DNA of 64,000 nt from Paraburkholderia madseniana. Lineage in GTDB: Bacteria > Pseudomonadota > Gammaproteobacteria > Burkholderiales > Burkholderiaceae. Made by a program: the position numbers and the translations under genes. How positions within the stretch are numbered: the stretch's first letter is position 1; each line of letters opens with the position of its first letter. Positions 1 through 8,653 of this stretch are shown here, in pieces. The stretch spans positions 33,726 through 97,725 of the forward strand of contig NZ_VOSW01000026.1 of assembly GCF_009690905.1 (NCBI RefSeq). The letters run 5' to 3'. Below the pieces are notes generated by a model. The model worked only from the letters and a program-made list of their open reading frames with translations. It did not search any database and was not told the DNA's origin.

Positions 1-164
1 ACAATGGTTTGAAAACCGGCGCGCGCGAGGCGTTCGATCTGCCACACGATCAACGGCTTGCCGCCCACTACGAGCAAAGGCTTCGGGCACGTGTCGGTCA
101 ACGGACGCATGCGCTCGCCGCGCCCGGCGGCGAAAATCATCGCTTTCTTCAGAGACATCGTCAT
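1..164 (-). CDS. murU: MurU-type N-acetylmuramate 1-phosphate uridylyltransferase, N-terminal fragment
   Basis: Reading leftward from an ATG at 164 (an in-frame ATG at 158 is equally possible) gives about 54 residues before the window ends. The start carries the sugar-nucleotidyltransferase signature: MIFAAGRGERMRPLTD followed by CPKPLLVVGGKPLI. MurU converts MurNAc 1-phosphate to UDP-MurNAc in the peptidoglycan recycling route that bypasses de novo MurA synthesis. The gene begins 3 bases after the stop of the kinase gene on its right, so the two are almost certainly co-transcribed as amgK-murU. The C-terminal part lies outside the window. GlmU- or RmlA-like enzymes share the motif, so the MurU assignment rests on the neighbouring kinase. 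Confidence 0.85.
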   Translation of the reverse strand, partial: MTMSLKKAMIFAAGRGERMRPLTDTCPKPLLVVGGKPLIVWQIERLARAGFQTI

Positions 165-167
165 CGG

Positions 168-1259
168 TCAGAACGTGTAGCCGACTTCATTCGCGCGGCC
201 TTCGAGCTCGTCGAGCAGCTTGGCGAACGGACGCAGCGGCGCATAGCGTTCCGCGACCTTGCGGGCATGGCCGATGAAACGCGGCAGATCCTTCATGTAA
301 TGCGGTTTGCTGTCACGGTAGTTGATCCGGCAGAACAGCCCCAGCACCTTGATGTGCCGTTGCAGGCCCATCCATTCGAGCTGGCGGTAGAACTCGCCGA
401 AATCCGGATCGACCGGCAGGCCGGCTTTTTTCGCGCGCTCCCAGTAGTACACGAAGCAATCCAGTTCGAATTCTTCGTCCCAGCCGAGGAAGGCATCGCG
501 CAGCAACGAGGCGACGTCGTAAGTGATCGGGCCGTACACCGCGTCCTGGAAGTCCAGCACGCCGGGATTCACCGGGTTGGGGGCCGCGGCGACCATCAGA
601 TTGCGCGGCATAAAATCACGCAGCATGAACACCTGCGGTTGCGCACGGGCGCTCGCGATCAGCAGCGCGAAGGTGCGATCGAGCAGCGCACGGGTCTTGT
701 CGTCGACCTCGCGGCCCAGATGGCGGCCGATGAACCACTCAGGCAGCAACTCCATCTCGCGGCGCAGGAAGGCTTCGTCGAACGGCGGCAGCACGTCTTC
801 GCGCGAGGTGAGCTGCCAGCGGATCAGCGCGTCGAGCGCGTCGCGCATCAAGGTGCGGGCACGGCGCGGGTCATCGCCGCTTTGCGCCCCGGTGAGCGCG
901 CCGAGGTACGAATCGGTGCCCAGATCGGTGACGAGCATGAAGCCGGCGTCGAAATCGACCTCCAGCACGCGCGGCACATGCACGTTGGCGGCCTCGAGCA
1001 ATTGTGCGATTTGCACAAATTCGCGGCACTTTTCGGGCGGCGGGGCATCGACGGCGATCAGGGTGCCGGCGCTTTCGCCTTCCGCCGCCTTACCGGCAAG
1101 CCGGAAATAGCGGCGAAAACTGGCGTCGGACGAAGCCGGCGCAAGCGTGTCGAGATCGAGCGCATAGCGCGCTGCGTGGGCGTTCAGCCAGGCCTTGAGC
1201 AGTTCAAGGCGGCTGTCGGAGGAATCTTGGGTAGCGTTTTTGGCAGGGGGCAGCGTCAT
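168..1259 (-). CDS. amgK: AmgK anomeric MurNAc/GlcNAc kinase (aminoglycoside phosphotransferase fold)
   Basis: About 363 residues. The protein has the APH/choline-kinase fold, with a catalytic-loop variant LRDFMPRNLMV and the metal-binding segment LDFQDAVYGP. AmgK phosphorylates MurNAc or GlcNAc at C1 in the cytoplasm to feed MurU, a known route in Pseudomonas and related bacteria that lowers dependence on MurA. The ATG at 1259 is preferred because the only upstream start is a TTG at 1274. The stop lies 3 bases before the downstream murU start, so translational coupling is likely. The gene is divergent from lptD, a conserved arrangement in Burkholderiaceae. Without murU beside it, the protein would only be called a phosphotransferase-family enzyme. 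Confidence 0.85.
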   Translation of the reverse strand: MTLPPAKNATQDSSDSRLELLKAWLNAHAARYALDLDTLAPASSDASFRRYFRLAGKAAEGESAGTLIAVDAPPPEKCREFVQIAQLLEAANVHVPRVLEVDFDAGFMLVTDLGTDSYLGALTGAQSGDDPRRARTLMRDALDALIRWQLTSREDVLPPFDEAFLRREMELLPEWFIGRHLGREVDDKTRALLDRTFALLIASARAQPQVFMLRDFMPRNLMVAAAPNPVNPGVLDFQDAVYGPITYDVASLLRDAFLGWDEEFELDCFVYYWERAKKAGLPVDPDFGEFYRQLEWMGLQRHIKVLGLFCRINYRDSKPHYMKDLPRFIGHARKVAERYAPLRPFAKLLDELEGRANEVGYTF

Positions 1260-1275
1260 GAAAACCGGCGGCAAA

Positions 1276-1304
1276 TTCAGAGGGGCAACGTCTTGCCATA
1301 TAAT
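1276..1304 (+). promoter_or_regulatory. possible sigma70 promoter in the amgK/lptD intergenic region
   Basis: A perfect TATAAT lies at 1299-1304, with TTCAGA at 1276-1281 seventeen bases upstream as a weak -35 element. It points toward lptD, whose ATG is about 180 bases downstream, so it would give a long leader. It overlaps the start of the amgK transcription unit on the other strand. This is pattern-based only. Confidence 0.35.
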
Positions 1305-1481
1305 ACCCCACGACTTTTTTGACGCGACTCACGCCAGCTTTCGCGTGTTCCGCTTTACCGCCCGCCTCATCGTTCGACAGATTGTAAATATTGATGTGCA
1401 GCCGACTGTCACGGTCGGGATGTGCAGGCGGTGGATCGTGACTACAAAAGCTGACGGACGGGCCGATTCGCCAAACGATAC

Positions 1482-3839
1482 ATGCCGCCTAGACAGCTTT
1501 CCCAAACGACTCCCTCTTGTGCTGTAGTGCCGCGCAAAAGGCGGCTCGTCGCGGCGTTGATCGCCGTTCCGGGCCTGATGCCCGCGCTTGCGCACGCCCA
1601 GTTGGTGGGGGAGGCCGCGCAGCCGCAGCCTATCGACGCGCCATGGGGCATGCAGCTCGCCCCGCAGCTCGAAGAACATCCATTGCCGGAAGGCCAGAAG
1701 GCGGCCACCTTCGTGCTCGGCGACACGACGAGCGGCACCACCGACCAGGACATGGCCGCGAAAGGCTCGGCCGAGGTGCGGCGCAATACCTTCGTGATCA
1801 AGGCCGACGCGCTGCACTACGATCAGGACACGGACATGGCCGACGCATACGGCCAGGTTCACCTGAACAACAACGGCGCCACGTTCGCCGGCCCGGAAGC
1901 GCATATGCGGGTGGACTCGAGTGAAGGCTTCATGTCCGCGCCGAAGTACCACTTCAATGTGACGGGGGGCTCGGGCAGCGCAGAGCGCGTCGATCTGCTC
2001 GACAGCGAGCGCTCGGTGTTCACGAAGGGCACGTACACGGCTTGCTCGTGCACGGACAATCCAGGCTGGTATCTCAAGGGCAGCGAGTTCGATTTCGACA
2101 CCGGCGCGGACGAAGGCGTCGCGTACAACAGCGTGCTGTTCTTCCAGGGCGTGCCGGTATTCGCTTCGCCGTGGCTGTCGTTCCCGTTGTCGGGCGATCG
2201 GCGCAGCGGCATTCTGCCGCCCACGTTCTCGATCAGTTCGTCGAACGGCTTCGAACTGTCGGTACCGTACTACTTCAACATTGCGCCGAATCGCGACCTG
2301 ACAGTGACGCCGCGGCTGATCTCGAAGCGCGGCGTGCAGTTGCAGTCGACCTTCCGTTATCTGTCGCCCACCTATTCGGGCTCGATCACCGGTGAATACC
2401 TGCCGAACGACCGACTGACGAAGACCAATCGCTACGCGCTGTACATCCAGCACAACCAGAACTTCGGCAACGGGTTCGGCGGTTACATCTACTACAACAA
2501 GGTTTCGGACAACACGTATCCGGAAGACCTGTCGTCGTCGGTCAGTCAGTTCCAGAACGGCACCCAGCTTCTGTATCAACAGGAAGCCGGGGTGACCTAT
2601 AACAACGGCCCGTGGTCGGTGCTCGCCCGTGAACAGCACTGGCAGACGCTGACGCCTTCCACTGCGCCGTACGGCCGCGAGCCGCAGTTGAACGTGAAGT
2701 ACGCGAAGTACAACGTCGGCGGCTTCGACTACGGCGCGGAAGCCGACTACACGAATTTCCGCATCACCACCGCGGACACGACCCAGGGCCAGCGGGTGAT
2801 GTTCAACCCATACCTGTCGTATTCGGTGGTCGGGCCGGGTTACTTCGTTACGCCGAAGGTGCAGTGGCACTTTGCGTCGTACAACCTGAACAATATCGCC
2901 ACACCCGGTACGCCGAAGAATTTCACCGAGTCGATCCCGACGCTCTCCTTCGACACCGGGCTGATTTTCGACCGTTCGGTGCGGATCTTCGGCGAGGATT
3001 ACATCCAGACGCTGGAGCCGCGGCTCTACTACGTCTACACGCCGTACCGCAACCAGGAAAACGCGCCGCTGTTCGATACGGCCGACTCCGACTTCGGACT
3101 GGCGGAAATCTTCACGCCGAACACGTTCGTCGGTAACGACCGGATCGCCGACGCGAACCGTCTGACCGCGGCGCTTACCACGCGCTTCATCAACCCGGCC
3201 ACGGGCGACGAACGCGCGCGTTTCGTGATCGCGCAGCAGTATTACTTTCGGGACCAGCGCGTCACGCTGCTGCCTACGCAGACCAGCACGCAGGCCACGC
3301 ATTCGGACCTGATCGCGGGTGCGTCGCTCAAGCTCGGGGCCGGTTTCGCTTCGGAAACGGCGTTCCAATATAATGCCGACAACAACCAGTTGACGAAGAC
3401 GAGCATCGGCTTCGGGTTCAGTCCGGCCAGCGGCAAGGTGATCAATGTCGCGTATCGCTACACCCGCGCGAACACCACGCTGGACAACCAGCCGATCAAC
3501 CAGGTGCTGATTTCGGGGCAGTGGCCGCTGACGCACCGTGTGTACGGGGTAGGCCGTTTCAATTACGACCTGGGCGGGCACCGGATCGTCGACGGTCTGG
3601 TCGGCCTGCAATACGACGCCGACTGCTGGACGCTCGGCGCCGGGATCCAGCGTTATGCGAACGGTCTGAATACGTCGGGGCAGAATCAGTCGAGCACGCG
3701 GTTTCTCGCGCAGTTGACGTTCAAGGGCTTGTCGAGCGTCGACAACGGGCTGATTTCCGCGTTCCGCAGCAGCGTGGCGGGCTATACGCCGTTGCCCCCG
3801 CCGCCGCCGCCGGAAGCGCGTTTCACCAATTACGAATGA
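1482..3839 (+). CDS. lptD: LptD (OstA/Imp) LPS-assembly outer-membrane protein
   Basis: 785 residues, normal for the family. A signal peptide (hydrophobic VAALIAVPGLMPALAHAQ, roughly residues 22-40) precedes an OstA/LptA-like beta-jellyroll domain (about 90-200) and then a large C-terminal beta-barrel. Cysteines in ACSCTDNPGW near residue 190 and in DADCWTLG near residue 705 are placed like the disulfide-forming cysteines of LptD. With LptE it inserts lipopolysaccharide into the outer leaflet of the outer membrane. The C-terminus ends in an unusual poly-proline tract (PLPPPPPPEAR). The gene is first in the conserved cluster lptD-surA-pdxA-rsmA, and SurA is the chaperone LptD needs, which supports the assignment. 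Confidence 0.96.
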   Translation: MPPRQLSQTTPSCAVVPRKRRLVAALIAVPGLMPALAHAQLVGEAAQPQPIDAPWGMQLAPQLEEHPLPEGQKAATFVLGDTTSGTTDQDMAAKGSAEVRRNTFVIKADALHYDQDTDMADAYGQVHLNNNGATFAGPEAHMRVDSSEGFMSAPKYHFNVTGGSGSAERVDLLDSERSVFTKGTYTACSCTDNPGWYLKGSEFDFDTGADEGVAYNSVLFFQGVPVFASPWLSFPLSGDRRSGILPPTFSISSSNGFELSVPYYFNIAPNRDLTVTPRLISKRGVQLQSTFRYLSPTYSGSITGEYLPNDRLTKTNRYALYIQHNQNFGNGFGGYIYYNKVSDNTYPEDLSSSVSQFQNGTQLLYQQEAGVTYNNGPWSVLAREQHWQTLTPSTAPYGREPQLNVKYAKYNVGGFDYGAEADYTNFRITTADTTQGQRVMFNPYLSYSVVGPGYFVTPKVQWHFASYNLNNIATPGTPKNFTESIPTLSFDTGLIFDRSVRIFGEDYIQTLEPRLYYVYTPYRNQENAPLFDTADSDFGLAEIFTPNTFVGNDRIADANRLTAALTTRFINPATGDERARFVIAQQYYFRDQRVTLLPTQTSTQATHSDLIAGASLKLGAGFASETAFQYNADNNQLTKTSIGFGFSPASGKVINVAYRYTRANTTLDNQPINQVLISGQWPLTHRVYGVGRFNYDLGGHRIVDGLVGLQYDADCWTLGAGIQRYANGLNTSGQNQSSTRFLAQLTFKGLSSVDNGLISAFRSSVAGYTPLPPPPPPEARFTNYE

Positions 3840-3906
3840 CGCTCGCCCGATCATTTATAGAATGCGAAAAGACGGGCCAGGCGCGCCCGACATCATTGGA
3901 GTATCT

Positions 3907-5268
3907 GTGGCAATCATGAAAAAGCTTCGCTTGGCAACGCTTGCGGCCGGTCTTGTCGCCGCGGCGTCTTTCCTGTCGGTTGCGCCGGTTCAGGCGCAGG
4001 CGCTGTCCGGCAATAGCGGCCGGACGGTCGATACCATCGCCGCAGTGGTCAACAACGGTGTCATCACGCGGCGCGAGCTCGACGACCGCATCGGCCTGAT
4101 CACCCGCCGGCTGAACCAGCAGAACGCGCCGGTCCCGCCGATGGACCAGTTGCGCCAGCAGGTGCTCAACCAGATGGTGCTGGAACGCATCCAGTTGCAG
4201 AAGGCGAAAGAAGACGGCATCAACATCGACGACGCCGCTGTGCAAAAAACGCTCGAGCGGCTCGCGCAGGCGAACAACCTGACACTCGACACCTACCGTG
4301 CCCGTATCGAGGCGCAAGGCGTGCCTTGGGCCACTTTCACGAGCGACGCACGCACCGAACTCACGCTCTCGCGTCTGCGTGAGAAGGAAGTGGACAGCAA
4401 GGTCACGGTGTCGGACGCCGAGGTCGCGAACTACATCGCCAGCCAGCGCGGACCGAACGCCGGTCTGACGAGCGATCTGCACCTTCAGCACATCTTCGTG
4501 AAGGCGCCGCTGAACGCCTCGGAAACCGACATCGAAGCCGCGCAGAAAAAGGCTCAGGCCCTGCTCACCGAAGCCAAGGGTGGCGGCAACTTCGAAAAGC
4601 TGGCGAAGTCGAATTCGCAAGCGCCGGACGCGTCGAAAGGCGGCGATACGGGTTTCGTGACGCCGTCCAAGCTGCCGCCTGAGTTCGTCAAGGCCGCCTC
4701 GGCGCTGCGTCCGGGCGAGGTCAGCCCGGATCTGATCCGTACCAACGACGGCTTCGAAATCGTGCGCCTCGTCGATCGTCGCACGGGCCAGGGTGCCAGC
4801 TCCGACGCACCGAAGCTCGTACAGACGCACGTTCGCCACATTCTGCTGCGCGTCGGCGACGGCATGTCCGAGCCGCAAGCGCGTCAGAAGCTGCTCGAAA
4901 TCAAGAACCAGATCGCCGCAGGCGGCGACTTCGCGAAGTTCGCCCACACCTACTCGCAAGACGGTTCGTCGTCGCAAGGCGGCGACCTCGGCTGGATCAG
5001 CCCGGGCGAGACGGTGCCGGAATTCGAGCGCGCCATGAACAACCTGCAGGACGGTCAGATCAGCGACCCGGTGCGCAGCGAATACGGCTATCACCTGATT
5101 CAGGTGCTGAGCCGTCGCGAATCGGAAGGCTCGGTTTCGCAGCAGATGGATCTGGCGCGTCAGGCAATCGGCCAGCGCAAGGCGGAACAGGCCTACGCCG
5201 ACTGGTTGCGCGAACTGCGCGACACCGCCTATGTGGAAGTGAAGCCGCAGCTGACGAGCACGCAATAA
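3907..5268 (+). CDS. surA: SurA periplasmic chaperone / peptidyl-prolyl isomerase
   Basis: About 453 residues. A signal peptide (MKKLRLATLAAGLVAAASF, cut near VQAQA) is followed by the SurA N-terminal domain (INNGVITRRELDDRI type) and two parvulin domains, at about residues 175-280 (first strand LQHIFVKAP) and 290-395 (VRHILLRVG). SurA folds outer-membrane beta-barrels, including LptD encoded just upstream. The start is ambiguous. GTG at 3907 sits 5 bases after GGAG (3898-3901), whereas ATG at 3916 is 14 bases away, so GTG is preferred although many annotations would use the ATG. The gene follows lptD by 67 bases and precedes pdxA by 5 bases, so an operon is likely. Confidence 0.95.
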   Translation: MAIMKKLRLATLAAGLVAAASFLSVAPVQAQALSGNSGRTVDTIAAVVNNGVITRRELDDRIGLITRRLNQQNAPVPPMDQLRQQVLNQMVLERIQLQKAKEDGINIDDAAVQKTLERLAQANNLTLDTYRARIEAQGVPWATFTSDARTELTLSRLREKEVDSKVTVSDAEVANYIASQRGPNAGLTSDLHLQHIFVKAPLNASETDIEAAQKKAQALLTEAKGGGNFEKLAKSNSQAPDASKGGDTGFVTPSKLPPEFVKAASALRPGEVSPDLIRTNDGFEIVRLVDRRTGQGASSDAPKLVQTHVRHILLRVGDGMSEPQARQKLLEIKNQIAAGGDFAKFAHTYSQDGSSSQGGDLGWISPGETVPEFERAMNNLQDGQISDPVRSEYGYHLIQVLSRRESEGSVSQQMDLARQAIGQRKAEQAYADWLRELRDTAYVEVKPQLTSTQ

Positions 5269-5273
5269 ACGTC

Positions 5274-6284
5274 ATGACAACCGCCGCGCAGTCCACCAGC
5301 CTTCCGTTGCAGATCGCGATCACGACCGGCGAGCCTGCCGGCGTCGGTCCCGAGCTGACCGCGCAGGCGCTGGCGGGCGCGGCGACGCATTGGCCCGGTG
5401 CGGAGTTCACCGTGCTGGGCGATGCGGATTTGCTGGCTGACCGCGCGCGTGCGGTAGGTGTCGATTGGGCTCTTCTGGTGGCGGACGGCAAGCGCGTGCG
5501 GGTGCAGCATCGGCCGCTCGGCGCACCCTCGCTGGCCGGCAAGCTGGACGCCGCCAACGGCCGCTACGTGCTCGATCTGCTCGACAGCGCGATCGATGGC
5601 GCCATGGCCGGCACGTTCGACGCCATCGTTACAGCGCCGCTGCAAAAAAGCACCATCAACGATGCCGGTGTGCCGTTCACCGGCCACACGGAATATCTCG
5701 CCGAACGTACGCACACGCCGCGCGTGGTGATGATGCTGGCCGGCACCGGCAAGCGTCCGTTGCGCGTTGCCCTCGCTACCACGCATCTGCCACTCAAAGA
5801 CGTGTCCGCCGCGCTGACGATCGAAGGTATCGTCGAGACGCTGCGCATCGTCGATCACGATCTGCGCCACCACTTTGGTCTGCCTGCGCCGCGCATCCTC
5901 GTGACGGGGTTGAACCCGCATGCGGGCGAAAACGGTTATCTGGGCCGCGAGGAAATCGAGGTGATTTCTCCCGCTCTGAAGCTCGCGAACGAGCAGGGCA
6001 TCGACGCGCCTGGCCCCTATCCGGCGGACACCTTGTTCCAGCCGCGTTATCTGGAGCAGGCCGACTGCGTGCTGGCGATGTTCCACGACCAGGGCCTGCC
6101 GGTGTTGAAGTACGCAACGTTTGGCGAAGGCATCAACATCACGCTCGGCTTGCCGATCATCCGCACTTCGGTCGATCACGGCACCGCGCTCGATCTGGCC
6201 GGCACCGGCCGTGCCGACTCGGGCAGTCTGATCGCCGCGATCGATACGGCGGTTTCGATGGCACAACACCGCCGCGCGGGCTGA
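5274..6284 (+). CDS. pdxA: PdxA 4-hydroxythreonine-4-phosphate dehydrogenase
   Basis: 336 residues, full length. The N-terminal ITTGEPAGVGPEL is diagnostic of PdxA, as are the metal-binding histidines in FTGHTEYLAERT and MFHDQGLPVLKY and the C-terminal GTALDLAGTGRAD. It oxidises 4-phosphohydroxy-L-threonine in the DXP-dependent pyridoxal phosphate pathway in the cytoplasm. It begins 5 bases after surA and is followed by rsmA after a 140-base gap. The surA-pdxA-rsmA order is widely conserved in proteobacteria. Confidence 0.96.
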   Translation: MTTAAQSTSLPLQIAITTGEPAGVGPELTAQALAGAATHWPGAEFTVLGDADLLADRARAVGVDWALLVADGKRVRVQHRPLGAPSLAGKLDAANGRYVLDLLDSAIDGAMAGTFDAIVTAPLQKSTINDAGVPFTGHTEYLAERTHTPRVVMMLAGTGKRPLRVALATTHLPLKDVSAALTIEGIVETLRIVDHDLRHHFGLPAPRILVTGLNPHAGENGYLGREEIEVISPALKLANEQGIDAPGPYPADTLFQPRYLEQADCVLAMFHDQGLPVLKYATFGEGINITLGLPIIRTSVDHGTALDLAGTGRADSGSLIAAIDTAVSMAQHRRAG

Positions 6285-6424
6285 GCCAGCGATCGCGGCG
6301 CGGTTTCGTCCGCGCTTCCCAGGGTCTTCCGGGTGCTTGACGTTTGCGCGATCGTTGCGCATTCGTTGCGTGTATTCCTGGTTTGTTCCAATTCTTAGGC
6401 AGTTCTTTTTTTAGCGTTTCTTCG

Positions 6425-7297
6425 ATGTCCACCAGCAGACAGCAACCGGGCCGGCACCAAGGCCATATCGCGCGCAAGCGTTTCGGACAGAATTTTCTGG
6501 TCGATATGGGCGTGATCGATTCGATCGTCGACGTGATCCGGCCGCAGCGCGGCGAGCGCATGGTCGAGATTGGGCCGGGGCTCGGCGCGCTCACCGAGCC
6601 GCTGATCGAGCGTCTGGCGACGCCCGAAGCGCCGTTGCACGCCGTCGAGCTGGATCGCGATCTGATCGGCCGCCTCAAGACAAAATTCGGCGACCTGCTC
6701 GAGCTGCATGCGGGCGATGCACTCGCGTTCGACTTCGGCACGCTGGCCGCACCTGGCGAGAAGGCGTCGCTGCGTATTGTCGGCAATCTGCCGTACAACA
6801 TTTCGAGCCCGCTGCTGTTTCATCTGACCGCATTCGCGCATCGCGTGATCGATCAGCACTTCATGCTGCAGAACGAAGTCGTCGAGCGGATGGTGGCGGA
6901 ACCGGGCACCAAGGCGTTCAGCCGCCTCTCGGTGATGCTGCAATACCGCTACGTGATCGACAAGCAACTCGACGTGCCGCCTGATGCATTCAACCCGCCG
7001 CCGAAGGTCGATTCGGCGATCGTGCGGATGATCCCGTACGAACTGCATGAACTGCCGGCCGTGGACGAGCGTGTGCTCGGCGAAGTGGTGACGGCGGCTT
7101 TCTCGCAGCGCCGCAAGATGTTGCGTAATACGCTGGCCGCGTTTCGTGACTCGGTGGATTTCGAGGCGCTGGGCTTCGATCTGCAACGCCGCGCTGAAGA
7201 TGTACCGGTGGCCGAATATGTGCGCGTCGCGCAGATCGTGGCGGCTTCGCCTGCGCGCGGCGCCGCGGCCGCGGAAACCGGGAATGACGACGCCTGA
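6425..7297 (+). CDS. rsmA: RsmA (KsgA) 16S rRNA dimethyladenosine transferase
   Basis: 290 residues from the ATG at 6425; a longer reading would need a TTG at 6344. It has the KsgA entry motif RKRFGQNFLVD, SAM-binding motif I VEIGPGLGALTEPL, and the catalytic NLPYNISSPLL motif. It dimethylates two adjacent adenines near the 3' end of 16S rRNA during late 30S assembly. The C-terminus is Ala-rich. It is last in the lptD-surA-pdxA cluster and converges on the transporter gene to its right. Confidence 0.96.
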   Translation: MSTSRQQPGRHQGHIARKRFGQNFLVDMGVIDSIVDVIRPQRGERMVEIGPGLGALTEPLIERLATPEAPLHAVELDRDLIGRLKTKFGDLLELHAGDALAFDFGTLAAPGEKASLRIVGNLPYNISSPLLFHLTAFAHRVIDQHFMLQNEVVERMVAEPGTKAFSRLSVMLQYRYVIDKQLDVPPDAFNPPPKVDSAIVRMIPYELHELPAVDERVLGEVVTAAFSQRRKMLRNTLAAFRDSVDFEALGFDLQRRAEDVPVAEYVRVAQIVAASPARGAAAAETGNDDA

Positions 7298-7322
7298 GTT
7301 GCGTTGCACGGTCTTGAAGGAA

Positions 7323-7345
7323 GCGCGCTGCGTCCTGCAGCGCGC
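7323..7345. terminator. stem-loop between convergent genes
   Basis: A perfect 9-bp stem (GCGCGCTGC / GCAGCGCGC) with a 5-base loop lies 25 bases after the rsmA stop and 18 bases before the stop of the convergent exporter gene. There is no U-run on either side, so it may act only as a transcript-end structure. Confidence 0.45.
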
Positions 7346-7362
7346 GTGAAACATCCCACGTC

Positions 7363-8328
7363 TTAAGCGGCGACCCGCTTCGCCGGCAGATTGACCAGCG
7401 CGATGCCGGCCAGCACCAGCGCCGCGGCCATCAGAAAGCGCAGGCTGAACGACTCGCCCAGCAACAGCACGCCGAAGGTCACGCCGAACAACGGCGTCAG
7501 GAACGAGAACACCGACAGGCGCGACGCGATGTAACGCGTCAACAGCCAGAACCACAGCAGATAGCTGACGAACGCCACGATCACCGCCTGGTAGGCGAGG
7601 CTCATCACCGCCAGCGGCGTGACGGTTTCCACACGTGCCTGCCCGAGCCCCAGCGCGAGCGCGAGCAGCACTACCGCCGACACCGCCAATTGATAGAACA
7701 GCGTCTTGCTCGCGCTCGTGTAAGCGAGACGCGTGGCGCGCACCACCACGGTCGTCGCGGCCCATGTGATCCCGCCCAGCATGCCGAGCGCGTCGCCGGC
7801 GACGCCCTTCAGCGTCGAGCCCTGCGCCCCGTGGCCATGCGGGAAGCCGTCGGCGAACGCCAGCGCCATACCCGCAAACGCCACCAGGATGCCGAGCCAC
7901 TGAATGCGCCGGATCCGCTCGCCGTCGACGAACCAGTGCAGCCCGAGCGCCGTAAAGCACGGTGCGGTGTACAGAAAGACCGCCATACGCGAAGCGCTGG
8001 TCAGCGTCAGGCCAAGGAAAATGCACACGAACTCGCCCGCGAACAGCACGCCCGCGAGCAAGCCGGCGCCCAATGTGCCGTCGTCGCGAAAGAGCGGCGT
8101 ACCGCGCGAGCGCGCCCAGCCCCATACGAGCACAGTCGCGATTGCCGAGCGCAAACCCGCCTGGAATACCGGTGGCAGTGCCGCGTTGGTGCTCTTGATC
8201 GCGACTTGCTGGAGTCCCCAGATCGCGCACAAGCCGATCATCAGCAGGATGGCGAAGCTATCCAGGGTGCGGCGCGTGGGCCGGGCGGTGGTGCTCATGG
8301 ATTTTGTTGGGTCGCTGCCATAAGTCAT
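7363..8328 (-). CDS. EamA/DMT-family inner-membrane transporter
   Basis: 321 residues from ATG 8328, or 311 from ATG 8298. Neither start has a convincing Shine-Dalgarno sequence. The protein has about ten hydrophobic segments arranged as two EamA repeats, beginning with ILLMIGLCAIWGLQQVAIK and including the typical LFGVTFGVLLLGE in the second half. Members export amino acids or small metabolites, but the substrate cannot be read from the sequence. It is convergent with rsmA and divergent from the porin gene. Confidence 0.85.
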   Translation of the reverse strand: MTYGSDPTKSMSTTARPTRRTLDSFAILLMIGLCAIWGLQQVAIKSTNAALPPVFQAGLRSAIATVLVWGWARSRGTPLFRDDGTLGAGLLAGVLFAGEFVCIFLGLTLTSASRMAVFLYTAPCFTALGLHWFVDGERIRRIQWLGILVAFAGMALAFADGFPHGHGAQGSTLKGVAGDALGMLGGITWAATTVVVRATRLAYTSASKTLFYQLAVSAVVLLALALGLGQARVETVTPLAVMSLAYQAVIVAFVSYLLWFWLLTRYIASRLSVFSFLTPLFGVTFGVLLLGESFSLRFLMAAALVLAGIALVNLPAKRVAA

Positions 8329-8653
8329 ACGATATCAAAGCCATCTGCCCCGCAATGCGATGACCCCATCGCCTACGCGTGCTTCTTTCAGGCTGCAAGC
8401 ACTTCGATGACATAACAACACTTACGTCAGACTATTTTCTGACAGCCCCTATTTCGCGCTAAGGTTCACCCACGCGCATTTCGTCAGCTTATTCAAACAG
8501 CCTGAATTGGCTGTCGTGCAAGGTTCCGACGCGGACTTCGCATCCTGCCTGTCGATTTGCGCGGCCTCAAATGAACAGCGTGCCGGTACTTTGCAGCAGA
8601 CGTGGCGGTGTCGAAATTTCCGTGAAAAGCGGGAATCTGTATGAGGAGACGAA
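8329..8653. other. intergenic region between divergent exporter and porin genes
   Basis: About 325 bases with no supported ORF. It should hold promoters for both divergent genes. The porin ribosome binding site (GAGGAGA, 8642-8648) lies at its right end. No promoter could be assigned with confidence. Confidence 0.5.

Noticed and set aside
1329..3854. 841-residue open frame antisense to lptD
   Set aside because: Arg/Val-rich reading typical of the complement of high-GC coding DNA; lptD on the other strand has clear domains and signal peptide.
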